Of a stretch of DNA of 64,000 bases, positions 33,371-42,828 are shown piece after piece. Origin of the DNA: Astragalus membranaceus (lineage: Eukaryota > Streptophyta > Magnoliopsida > Fabales > Fabaceae); assembly GCA_039519185.1 (NCBI GenBank), contig CM076847.1, positions 21,015,251 to 21,079,250 of the forward strand. Direction: 5' to 3'. The position numbers and the translations under genes are program-made. The notes beneath the pieces were generated by a model, which did not search any database, was not told the DNA's origin, and saw nothing but the letters and a program-made list of their open reading frames with translations. Position 1 is the stretch's first letter. Each line of letters opens with the position of its first letter.

Positions 33371-34290
33371 CAAGTGCAAGACAAATTTCAAACTCTGAAT
33401 ATCGCGCAAGGTAAAATATCTTATGTCGAAATTCCATTCTTTTCATCTGACATATGTACCCAGGGAAAAAAATGCTTTAGCCGACGTACTATCCAAGCTG
33501 GAAAGCACCAAGAAGCCAGGGAAAATCTAGTTTGTGATCCAAGAAACATTGGCACCACCAAACATTGAAGTTACGGCAGTCCTAAGCATGTTAGAAGCCG
33601 AGCCCGTGCCTTGGATGCAGGAACTATCTGAGTACCTAAAACATGGACGACTCCCCACCGAACAGGATAGTGCAGTCATAGTCAAAAAGTTCTCGACACG
33701 CTACATAATGCTTGACAGACGACTATACAAGCTGGGATTCTCTGCACCATTCTTGAGATTCCTCGCAAAGAATGAAGCTGAATGTGTCCTTGGAGAGATT
33801 CCGACGCTTTTATTAGAAGAAGATCATATGTCGATTTGGCTTACCGTCCACAACCATAACCGACAATGACACACAATTTGTCAACAACTCGGTAGCAAAA
33901 TTCTGCTTTGAATGGGGATTCAAACAAATTTTCATTTCAGTCTAACATCCCCAAACACATGAACTCGCCAAAGTAGTCAATAAGGTAAAGAGAATGTTAG
34001 ACGACACCAAAGGAAACTAGTCCGAAGAGCTCCCACCCATCTTATGGTTATACTTTACAACCCCACATTCGACACCGCGAGAAACACCTCTCTAGCTAGT
34101 TTTTGGCGCCGATGCCATGATCCCAGTCGAGGCATTTGAGAAAAACCCACAAAAAATTCTATCTGGCGAAGGAAGAAACAAGCTTAACCTACGAGTAAAC
34201 CTTCACCTGCTCGACGAGTGTCGAGTGTTGGCCAAGTAAAAGAGGAAGCATGTAAAGGGCGTGCTAACAGGAAATACAATACAGAGGTTA
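33371..34290 (+). pseudogene. gypsy element D: RNase H-integrase remnant (Tat-like), first part
   Basis: Decayed pol, frame-broken many times. It contains ALADVLSKLESTKKPGK (end of RNase H), IQETLAPPNIEVTAVLSMLE, a region giving RYIMLDRRLYKLGFSAPFLR, then TITDNDTQFVNNSVAKF (integrase core with the second catalytic Asp), HPQTHELAKVVN and GADAMIPVEAF. Wording is closest to the Tat-type element E in this window. It stops near 34,290 after RKYNTEV; its continuation is at 40,668 beyond the inserted DNA. Confidence 0.75.
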
Positions 34291-35759
34291 AAGAATAACT
34301 CATTTTTACATGAGTTATTTATGTCTTTATGACTTAAATTTAAGTGACTTCTCAAGTAATATGTCCTCTTTAAGTTAGTAAATATTAGTTATTTAGAGAA
34401 AACAAGGGTTAGGAACTAATTTGTTAAATATTTGGCACAATGAGTGCCCTTGTGAATATTTTAATGTTTTGTTAGTGCTGCAGCGGTAAGCGCTATAGCG
34501 CTACACGAAGGACCCAGCTGAAGACCAAAAAGTGAAGTCACAATTTGGCGCCTGTTGCTTTTTGTCAAAGGTAGAATATCTTTCCCCCTGCTGTACCCTC
34601 TGACACAGGCGCTTCCAAGTGGCTAGCCAAGACACATGACGCAATTTCATTTAAGGATTATTTTTTGGTTGGTGAGAAGTGTCAAAGTCACATTTTTGTA
34701 AAGCTACTTTATGGGCTTGAGATATTTTATGGGCTAGAGATATTTTTATATATCCATCTTCTCCACCCATGCACCTCATTCGACAAAAAAGAGAGTTTTT
34801 TTTAGAGAGACAATACTTGACACACATTTCCTCCATTAAACCTCCATTTTTCAAGCTTTCATTTTTAGTTTATTTTCTTATCTTTCTGCGCTGTAAAGCT
34901 ACGCTACAGCATCATCCTGCTGTGCATGACTTGGAATAGAGGGAGTGCATCTTTTGTAACCATTTATTCCTTATTCATTTACGGTAATATGAGCATTTTG
35001 TCTTGTATTGTGTTGATGATGCTTGTAATGAGCTAAACACTTAGTAGTTGGATTGCTTCTAGTTTGTAATGAACCTTTAGTCTTGTTAATATAATATTGT
35101 GATGTTTTGCGTTTCAATCCTTGTATTTTAATGTTTTCAAACTTGTTTTGGGATTGGCCAACTGAAATGAGTAGAGTTGTGGGTACAGAAATGGTCCATG
35201 ATTTGAACTCAAGGGTTGATATGAATGAAAGGTTGTTTAAAGACATTTAAACAACTTGTGCTTAACTCTAGACATAGGGGAGCAATAGTTCATAAGGTGA
35301 ATACTGTGGGTTCTTCATTATACATGGGTGGACTTAATTAGAACTTAGAAATAAGAGTCTCATAACAAAACCCAGGCGTCAGTGACTGAAAGGCACAACA
35401 TCATATGCTACAGCACTTAGCGCTATAGCGTCCAATGTTATAGCGCCTTACTTTTGGGGATTTATACAACAAAGAGCAGTCCAACTCATTTTATAAACTC
35501 TTCACTAGTGGAAAAAATGGATTTTACATCGGCAATTCATATCGGTTCAAAAACTAACAGATGTGGAAAAAAGGCGGTGGCATTTTTGAAATTATGATTA
35601 CATTTTTCACATCGGTTGAGTGTTTAACCGATATTGAAAGACTAATTTAAAATATTAATATCGGTTCCCATTTCAACTGATGTGGAAAACCCCTAATTTA
35701 TATCGGCTCCCATTGCAACCGATATGAAAACCCCAAATTTTAATTAGATCTCACGAAAA

Positions 35760-36107
35760 CCCTCTCGCTCTCACTCTCAACGAAAACCCCCTCACTCTCA
35801 CCGAAAACCATCTCACTCTCACTCTCACTCTCAACGAAAACCCCAACCCATCGTTGCGAGAAGACCCCAAGCCACCGCCGTCGCTGTTGTTGCGCCATCG
35901 CTGTTGTTGCGCCGTCGCCGTTGCCGTTGTCGTTGCTGCGCCGTCGTTGGTAAATCTTCAGTTTCTTGTCTGTGAGAGGGTTTGCCTATGCAAATGCGAA
36001 GATGAAGAGGAGTTTCGTGTCAGTTTCTTGTTGTGTTATAGATCTGTCTTCTTGGTCCTGGTAAGGTGTAAAATTTGGTTGTTTCTGTCCCTATCGGTTC
36101 TCTTCTG
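35760..36107 (+). other. CACTA-2 5' region with CTCTCACTCTCAACGAAAACC repeats and a short open frame
   Basis: Pyrimidine-rich repeats (35,762-35,845) are followed by an open frame from ATG 35,854 of 84 residues, rich in Ala, Val and Cys, made from GTTGTTGCGCCGTCGCC repetition. It may be a captured leader; I do not see a recognisable protein. Confidence 0.4.
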
Positions 36108-36223
36108 AGGTTGTCTCGCTGTCCTTCGTTTCTGATTGGGTGTTATTTGATCGATCGTTACTTCAAGACTTCGGTAGCTATACTTTCTTTAAAAGCTGTC
36201 TGATTGCTGATTGTTCATGACTT

Positions 36224-36269
36224 AACATGAAAATTAAAACTTTTTTTTTGAAAAAGAACATGAAAATTA
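36224..36269. repeat. micro-insertion with 13-bp target duplication in CACTA-2
   Basis: AACATGAAAATTA at 36,224-36,236 and 36,257-36,269 flanks 20 bases holding nine T. Confidence 0.65.
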
Positions 36270-36294
36270 TATTATAACATGATAAGACATACTG

Positions 36295-36340
36295 AATCTG
36301 ATATCTTATTCATTGTCAAAAAAAAATCTGACATCTTATT
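36295..36340. repeat. micro-insertion with 16-bp target duplication in CACTA-2
   Basis: AATCTGATATCTTATT at 36,295-36,310 and a copy with one mismatch at 36,325-36,340 flank CATTGTCAAAAAAA (14 bases). Confidence 0.65.
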
Positions 36341-36495
36341 GAAGTCCTAATTCTAAACTAGAGCAACAAGGGTGGAGATATAATGATTTACGAATCATGT
36401 GCTAATATTTATCATTAGGACAAAATTCCGTGCATATTGCACCACAATTAATTTTACTCATGCATTGTTATCCATTTGAAACTTTTCTTTCACAG

Positions 36496-36586
36496 AACAC
36501 AAGAACTGGTAGCTTTGTCTGGAGCCCACACTCTTGGAAGTAAAGGTTTTGGAAGCCCTACTATTTTTGACAATTCATATTATAAG
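36496..36586 (+). pseudogene. captured peroxidase exon (ascorbate-peroxidase-like)
   Basis: An exon bounded by CAG at 36,493-36,495 and a GTTTGT donor at 36,587. It encodes QELVALSGAHTLGSKGFG and then SPTIFDNSYYK. The VALSGAHTLG segment contains the conserved haem-ligand His region of plant class I peroxidases. The rest of the enzyme is absent, so no activity is expected. Confidence 0.75.
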
Positions 36587-36699
36587 GTTTGTGTAACTTT
36601 TAGTAGTTGGTATGTAGTAAAGTTCGTTATTTATTTACTGACTATAGTCCAATCTTGCTGAATGAATCAAATTTATTACTTCAGCTGGTGAATAACTGC

Positions 36700-37040
36700 C
36701 AAAACCATGTAGCAGAAGCAATATTGAAGGGTATGGAAATGAAGGGCATGTAGAGAGTGAAGCCTTGAGAATGCTAAGCCAAACTCACCTTCAATCTTCT
36801 CCACAACCTACTAATGAAATGCAGCATAGATATGGTCCCTACAGCTATGCACATCGTCACCCTTCAAATTTTCATGTCAGTACTACTTACTTATTCAATT
36901 CAATTAGTTTCTGTTTTAGCATCAATTCAAACTTATGAGTTACTACTAATTAATTAACTTAATTATGAATTAATCAGGTATCTAACAGCAGCAGCAGCAA
37001 TGGAGGAGGGAGGCGTATAGGGAGTGATTTATCATTATAA
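36700..37040 (+). pseudogene. captured last exons of an unrecognised gene
   Basis: A frame running YGNEGHVESEALRMLSQTHL and HRYGPYSYAHRHPSNFH breaks at a GTCAGT donor near 36,876. It continues after an AG near 36,978 with SNSSSSNGGGRRIGSDLSL and a stop near 37,040. The splice signals and clean ending suggest a real gene's 3' end. I do not recognise the family. Confidence 0.45.
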
Positions 37041-37576
37041 GGAAAGATGCTGCTACCTTTGGTTCTTCCTTATTAGGGCAGTATCAAGCAATGGTTGTAT
37101 TATGGAAAACTACTAAGTTGTATTTTTTTGTTATCAAGTTTTTGGAATATATCCCAATTATATGATCTTGTTTTGAGTATTTGGGATTATGCTAGATATA
37201 TAGATTTGGTACTATGTATTTGAGATTGTGGTTGCATCTTTTGAGTATTTGGGATTATGCTAGATATATAGATACTAATGATGAGGCTGTTCAGGTTACT
37301 ATTTGTTAGATCTAGTTGTTGAGAATTTTTTTTTTATTTTGGTGCTGATGGTTTATTTATCTCTAACTGTATGCAGAGTCATGTTTTTTTCTTAGTTGTT
37401 TCATTAAGGTTGTAATAAATGCTCACTTTCACTAGTTCTTAAACATTAAAGTTTACGAAGCTGTTTTGTAGAGTTGAGTTGTACTCAAAATATGCGACCA
37501 TCATTAGGATATGTAACTGTTTATCTCCTATCTTTGTATTTGAAGATTGATTAATTAAGAATGTTTAATTGATCAG

Positions 37577-37659
37577 GCATAGGTGGACTGGAAGATATGA
37601 AGCTCATCTATGGAACAATAGCTGTAAGAAAGAGGGCCAAGCTAGGAAAGGAAAGCAAG
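37577..37659 (+). pseudogene. captured AP2-domain exon (AINTEGUMENTA/PLETHORA type)
   Basis: Exon between GATCAG (to 37,576) and donor GTAAGA (37,660), encoding HRWTGRYEAHLWNNSCKKEG and then QARKGKQ. This is the first AP2 repeat signature of the AINTEGUMENTA-like transcription factors. Only this DNA-binding fragment is present. Confidence 0.85.
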
Positions 37660-38051
37660 GTAAGAAAACGACTATATATATTTTTGGTCAAAGTCAAACA
37701 AATCTATTGAGCTTGATTCCGTTCTTTCAAAAGCTATGGTTGCATTATAAATGGACTTTTACACTTTGACCTCTCTAATACCTTTTAGGAAACATATGGA
37801 ACCATTAACTGGATCCATTGGCAATGACTATCTGTATCACACTAACCTTTTTCAGTAGAAAATAAATCCCCCCATAAAATCTCATGGTCAAAAGTAAGCA
37901 ATCGATTATCATTTGCTCCAGGTCCAGATATTCCAACATTTTCTCAATATTTTTTTCATCTTTTGTTTAGTAGAAATGTAATGTTTACTTCTGGCTGAAC
38001 TATACCCTTCCAATTATATATAGTATTAGTAACCAAGCCTAATTGTAACAG

Positions 38052-39240
38052 ATTTGAAGAAGCAGCCAAGAAAATGGGTGTAGATGCAGTTAACTGCCTA
38101 GTGATTGAGGATTCCTTGTAAGTCTTCTAGAGTCAAACAGTTGAGACTATGAATGATTCATTTGTTATTGTTCTTTTTATTTAGCATACAATCAATTGGA
38201 TATTTAGTGCAAAAGGTTTGAATTTGAAATTTCAAGTGAATTTGACACTTGGCAATTAGATGAACCTCTTTCTGCAATGTTAATCTCTACTACTAGAAAT
38301 TCATCTCTAGATATAAAGCATACCACTTTCACTGCTTTGATTCATCATTAGGATTTATCATAGTTTTTATGCACGCCACTCGGATTTCTTACTTGTAATA
38401 GTCATATTTGTTACATATAATTTATGTTCTGCAATGCGCTTTAACAGGGTTGGTGTAAAGGCAGCTAATGCTGCAAAAATGAAGGTAGTAGCTATACCAT
38501 CTCGAAGGGAATCTGATTGTAATGGACTAGCAAATACTGTTCTTCATTCACTTTTAGAGTTTCAGCTTGAGCTATGGGGTCTTCCACCTTTCGATGATTG
38601 TATGCACTTACTAATTCTGAAGTATGTTGATTAATTTCTATAAATAATGTGTTCTCTGATAAAGGTAATTTTTCAAACTAACATTGGCAGGGGTAGGTAA
38701 CACATTCCCAGTTGAGCCAATTCATCTCAGTGGTTCATATGTTTCTGGATCTCTGCTTGAAACCACAGGTTTGTGAAACTCTCTCATTTCATAAATTTAG
38801 TAACATGAACAACAAATTTCAAGCCTTCTCTAAAATTTAGTTTTTTTAGTTTAACTTAGTATTTATTATCAATCTGACATGATTTAATTCCTTAATCCAG
38901 AAAATGCAACAATTGGTCTTCCTGATCAAGTTGTTGGGCTCTACTTTGGTTGGGCCAAGGTTGCCGCAGATAGGAACTTTAAGGCACTGGTTAGCATTTA
39001 TTCGGATTTCTCCAAGGTTGCGTATAGAAAAATTGTGAGTAGTCAATTAAATAAATCTACAATTTCTTTCATTATTTGATGACAGATTATATCCATTTGA
39101 TTTGACCATGCTTAATTGCTTATGATTGTTATGAAACTCATTTTGCAGCATGTTTGGCTTATTGATGAAAACAGTGACCATAAATCTGAGCAACAGATGC
39201 AAATCTGTCTTGTTGGGTATATAAGAGCATCGGATAACAA
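38052..39240 (+). pseudogene. captured HAD-hydrolase / riboflavin-kinase-like gene segment, five exons
   Basis: Five consecutive exons with introns kept: 38,052-38,117 (FEEAAKKMGVDAVNCLVIED), 38,448-38,599 (VGVKAANAAKMKVVAIPSRR, LWGLPPFDD), 38,692-38,767 (VEPIHLSGPYVSGSLLETT), about 38,901-39,034 (GLPDQVVGLYFGWAKVAADR) and about 39,149-39,240 (MQICLVGYIRASDNK). The first two match a HAD phosphatase end (IEDS...GVKAA...IPSRR). The later ones follow the plan of the flavokinase domain of plant bifunctional FMN hydrolase/riboflavin kinase (GVYFGWA, VGYIRPE). The gene's ends are missing, so it is a transduplicated fragment. Confidence 0.7.
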
Positions 39241-39475
39241 AGTAATGGTGATACTTTGATGGAATAATCTAACTAGGATGCATTTACTTTGAAAACAATG
39301 TGCATTTACTGCCCACACATTGATTCATGGTTGTTTGTTATCTAAATAAATCATAATTTTTACATTCTAATTGTTAACTATATCTTTTCTTTTTCATTAA
39401 GTTTCTCTTGTTTTTTAAAAAGTTATTTTCTGCCATTTATGAGTTTTGTGAATAATTTAATTATTTAATTTGCAG

Positions 39476-39640
39476 GATGGTGTAATTTCTGCATGGAGAT
39501 GCAGCTCTGATGCCAATTCCCCTTTTGAATTGGTTGCATCACTAACTGGCCACACAAAATTTGTGGTTTGCCTTACTTTTGGATGTACAAAGCTGCTGTA
39601 CTCGGGAACAATAGACCAAACCACCGCTTCGTCCCGGTTC
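39476..39640 (+). pseudogene. captured WD40-repeat exon (CCCH zinc-finger/WD protein type)
   Basis: After the acceptor TTTGCAG (39,469-39,475) the frame reads DGVISAWRCSSDANSPFELV, then ASLTGHTKFVVCLTFG and LLYSGTIDQT, a WD40 blade as in plant zinc-finger WD40 (ZFWD) proteins. The text decays after about 39,625. Confidence 0.75.
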
Positions 39641-40129
39641 GTGGTCGTGTTCTCTGGTTCGTGGTCGTCTACTCTGGTTGCATATTACAGATATGGAGGA
39701 TGGTGGTCAGTTTGGCGGACGGGCACTTATAACAATAATGTTATATTATGGAAGGAAGTAGTTGATGGGGAGTGGCAACAGGTGACAACTGTGGAACCAT
39801 AGAATCTGATCTTTGATGTATTGCTTATTATATGAATCTCACATTCCCACTCACTTAATTAATGTTTGTCAAAAGTAAAACATTCACAAACTTCTTTGTC
39901 TAAATAGAAAGTTCCAGCTTATGGAAATTAGGACAAAATTGTGGTTCATGTCTGATGCAGCTTACACATAGTCATTTTCTGTAACTGTCTGCATCCTGTT
40001 GAAGTTCATATTATTATTGTATAACTATGTGTTGTGGGACAAACTTGCTGCTGGATGGACCTCCTGTTGAATTTCATATACATATTGTATAACTATGTAT
40101 TACAGAAGGATCTAGAGTTGATGGAAGAC

Positions 40130-40462
40130 AACCTCACTTTTTTTTTAAAAAAAAAAAAGAGACTTTTCATATCGGTTCCCATAGAAAACCGATGTTAAAA
40201 TTCATTTTTTTTTTTTAAAAAAAGAGACTTTTCATATCGGTTTTCTATGGGAACCGATATGAAAAGTCTCTTTTTTTTAAAAAAAAAAGAGACTTTTCAT
40301 ATCGCTTCTAGGGGTAACCGATATAAAAACAACTTTTCATAACGGTTCAGGAACCGATATGAAATGTCCCTATTTTTTATATCTCCTTTTTCGGCATCGG
40401 TTTGGGAACCGATATGAAATGTCAATTTTAACCGATATAAAAAGTTTTTTTTTCCATTAGTG
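40130..40462. repeat. subterminal palindrome array of CACTA-2 right end
   Basis: At least five copies of TTCATATCGGTT in alternating orientation, separated by T7-9A8-12 blocks, able to fold into stacked hairpins. The inverse array occurs at the left end of CACTA-3 (56,020-56,320). Confidence 0.85.
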
Positions 40463-40662
40463 CTTGAATTTTCTTACTGTTGTAGCAATATCTTTCTTAT
40501 TTTCATGTTCAAAAACTTGTTATTTTTATTTTGTCCATTTCACTAAGTTGTTAACTACTTAAATTCTTAAATTAACATCAATCATTGTGGGTACAATCCT
40601 CACTTTCTCATTATATTACTTGTTGCGATTGTGTACACTTACACAACTACTTTTTGCACAAC

Positions 40663-40765
40663 AGTTATGCCCCAGAAATTTAAAGCAAGAGACTTGGTAC
40701 TCAAAAGAACCACCAGAGTAGGGCAGTTGGTAAGAGTAGGGTAGTTAGTAGGGTAGTAAGTTGTC
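40663..40765 (+). pseudogene. gypsy element D: integrase C-terminal remnant, second part
   Basis: Immediately after the LTR-like end the frame reads MPQKFKARDLVLKRTT, the integrase C-terminal motif (V.PR.F..GDLVLR) that should follow RKYNTEV at 34,290. A short GTAGGGTAGTTAG repeat follows and coding sequence ends. Confidence 0.65.
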
Positions 40766-41089
40766 ACTCAATGTCTTGTTCGGTTTTCAAAACATTTATT
40801 TCAGCTAGCACTTAATGTACACAACTTTCAATGATCACAAATGCAAATGAAATGTTAAACAAAAGTGCTTCCTTCAATCAATTTAGCAACACAAATGTCA
40901 ATAGCTCTTGGGGCCTAGCCCAGGCCATTCTTCCCTCTACCGACGGGCAATTAATTGGGTTTCAAACAATAGCTCTCTGTTGACGAGTAGAACCAACGGG
41001 CTCCAAACCATGGGACACTAAGACCTACGAGCAAAATAGACGTTGGGTTTCTCCTGATCTAACTCGGGAGGGGTAGCGTGGGTCAGTCC

Positions 41090-41169
41090 GACTCTAATCC
41101 GACGCTAATAGCGTCGGTGTCGAGGTCGACGCTAAATAATGGACGCTAATAAGCCATTTTCTAGTAGTG
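41090..41169. mobile_element. terminal fragment of another CACTA family
   Basis: Ends TTTTCTAGTAGTG, the reverse of CACTACTAGAAAA, a common plant CACTA terminus, preceded by CGACGCTAATAGCGTCGG subterminal palindromes. No left end was found. Confidence 0.55.
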
Positions 41170-41557
41170 TTAAACAAAACCCGATCAATGACTCGGTTTC
41201 CCCCTCCGTCGGGCGGTATATTGGGTTTCTCGTAATATAACTTGGGAGGGGTTTATGGTGAAGAGCCTTAAACCAAACTTGGGTAATGACTCTTTTCTCC
41301 TCTCCGTCTTCGGGCGGTACATTCGGCTTCTCCTGATCTAATTCAGTATGTTGGGTTCCTCCTCAGTGTCTGGAAAATGCCGACTACGACTCTTGAAAAC
41401 TGAGGAGAACCCCTGCTAGCCGAGGAGAGTTGCCGAGGAGCGCAATCGGCACCGTAGGATACACGAATAGTACCACATAGGGCGTCTGTACCGCGTTCGC
41501 CGTTGTACGGTCCGCACACAGAGCAGGACGCGTTCAACTAGAAGACAAGGAAGGAAG

Positions 41558-41690
41558 GCATGGAAGTTGATCATTGGCTAAAAACAAAATAGTGACCACA
41601 CCACTTCCTCGATGGCAGGCACATCACAATAATACCTTACAGCGTAGAGCACCGTAAGACTCCCTTTGTAGTATAAGTAGTGAATGGTTC
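41558..41690 (+). repeat. diverged repeat flanking gypsy remnant D (right copy)
   Basis: Partner of 33,226-33,370: shared blocks CACACCACTTCCTCGATGGC and GTAGAGCACCGTAAGACTCC. Same orientation. Confidence 0.5.
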
Positions 41691-41914
41691 TTGGGGAGGC
41701 TCCCTAGCTTGCAATGGGGTAGTCCTTGCTACCCTAAAAACAAAATAATAAGTTACAATTATGTCTAATAAAAAGTTATTGCTGCTCCATAATTTAATGT
41801 TGTCTTATTATTTCTATTATCTAGCTAATCTTTCATCTCATTTCTATCACAATTGTTCATTAAGAGAGTCTATCATGTCATAAATTTAACTTTATAATAA
41901 TTTGGTTATGTTTT

Positions 41915-42233
41915 TGATCGTACCTGATCAATACGATGGGTTGATGCTGTTTGATGATGTTGCTCGGTCGCTGGGATGAAGGACCGAGTGGTAGGCCGCA
42001 CGCGGGTGGTACCTGCAAAGGCACTCCAACGCTCAAGTCAGAGGTGCTTCAACGGGCAGGGTCACAAGGTGAGTAAAAACGTACCTGAAGCCATATGCTG
42101 GTGTGGTATATATAACGTTGGCGTTCTAGCCGTTGCGGTTTTTGCGGGGCCGGCCGCATCTTGCGGAGCAAGTCAGATATTGGGCCGCGATGGGGCTGAT
42201 GGACGAATTGGCCTTCGAGCCCACTCCAGAACA
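41915..42233 (-). repeat. 3' LTR of element E, 319 bp
   Basis: On the plus strand it starts TGATCGTACCTG and ends CCAGAACA, preceded by GTTTT. It differs from the 5' LTR at about three positions (near 42,093, 42,115 and 42,195). TATATATA is at 42,107-42,114. The polypurine tract, CTTGGGGGGCAAC on the minus strand (42,234-42,246), abuts it. Confidence 0.95.
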
Positions 42234-42600
42234 GTTGCCCCCCAAGCCTAGGTCGCCTGGGGGCGGGCTAAGGCTTAATTCCTTGCCCCCCAGCGTGGTC
42301 ACAAACGACCGTTCTGAACCACGACTGGTCGAACGTAGTCTGGTCGATCGCTAATTGGTTGATTGCATGGTCGCTGCCACGCGGCCTGATCACACGGGGC
42401 CAGGTGCTGTCTCGGAGGTGATGCCTGACAATAAATCGTCATGAATGCTGAGGCGACAGTTACTTTTTTGAGGTGACGTTTAGAGACTCGAGGAGTTTAA
42501 GCAATGATGGTACATGAAGAGTCGCGCCTCTTCGCTTCCGGCCCATAGTGATGGTTGGCCCATTATATATAGGGTTCAAGGGGTACATCATTTACACGTT
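42234..42600 (+). promoter_or_regulatory. leader region with TATA box for the antisense genes of E
   Basis: Non-coding sequence between the LTR and the antisense genes. ATTATATATAGGG (about 42,562-42,573) is a good plus-strand TATA about 350 bases before the first antisense frame. Nothing else recognisable. Confidence 0.55.
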
Positions 42601-42623
42601 TCTCCGATTTCTCCGCTCTAGCA

Positions 42624-42718
42624 ATCAGCTCGCTCGCATTCAGCTCGCTCGCATTCAGCTCGCTCGCATTCAACTTCTCGCATTCAGCTCGCTCGCAACA
42701 TCAGCTCGCTCCAATTCA
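42624..42718 (+). repeat. CAGCTCGCTCGCATT tandem repeat
   Basis: Five to six units of about 15 bp (CAGCTCGCTCGCATT), some truncated, in what should be the 5' untranslated exon of the antisense gene. It is followed at once by AAG|GTAACT, a good splice donor. Confidence 0.8.
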
Positions 42719-42828
42719 AGGTAACTACGACCGCTCTTCCTTTATTTGAGTTTTTAAGTTCCACCTGATGGAGGGGGTGTCAGGTCTGGGGACGACCACG
42801 TCGCCCCTTCCCACGCGCGAGCAAGACC

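Larger units (their letters stand above)
35503..40462 (+). mobile_element. CACTA-2: gene-capturing CACTA transposon (4,960 bp), target duplication CTT
   Basis: Left end CACTAGTGGAAAAAATGG, right end CCATTAGTG, flanked by CTT (35,500-35,502 and 40,463-40,465). Subterminal repeats ATATCGGTT and variants lie at 35,520-35,730 and 40,160-40,440, the latter forming strong hairpins. The interior carries pieces of at least four host genes, all on the plus strand with introns kept: peroxidase, AP2 domain, HAD/riboflavin-kinase-like and WD40. No transposase is visible, so it is non-autonomous. It belongs to the same family as CACTA-3. Confidence 0.93.
34291..40662 (+). repeat. solo-LTR-like sequence inserted in D, itself split by CACTA-2
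   Basis: About 1.4 kb once CACTA-2 is removed (34,291-35,502 plus 40,463-40,662). The right end (TGTACACTTACACAACTAC, TTTTTGCACAACA) has the look of a retrotransposon LTR end, and D's integrase resumes immediately after it. The left part contains two GCGCTATAGCG motifs (about 34,495 and 35,423). GTTA occurs at both junctions, but a clean 5-bp duplication is not visible. No gene seen. Confidence 0.5.
40766..41914 (+). other. non-coding sequence downstream of D with degenerate GGGCGGTA repeats
   Basis: No gene seen. There are three or four diverged copies of CTCCGTCGGGCGGTATATTG followed by GGTTTCTCCTGATCTAA (about 40,935, 41,040, 41,205 and 41,307), and the right copy of the D-flanking repeat (41,558-41,690). 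It is probably the 3' non-coding part and LTR remnant of D. Confidence 0.5.

Noticed and set aside
37577..37659. Intact AP2 transcription factor gene
   Set aside because: Only one 83-base exon is present, between unrelated captured exons inside CACTA-2.
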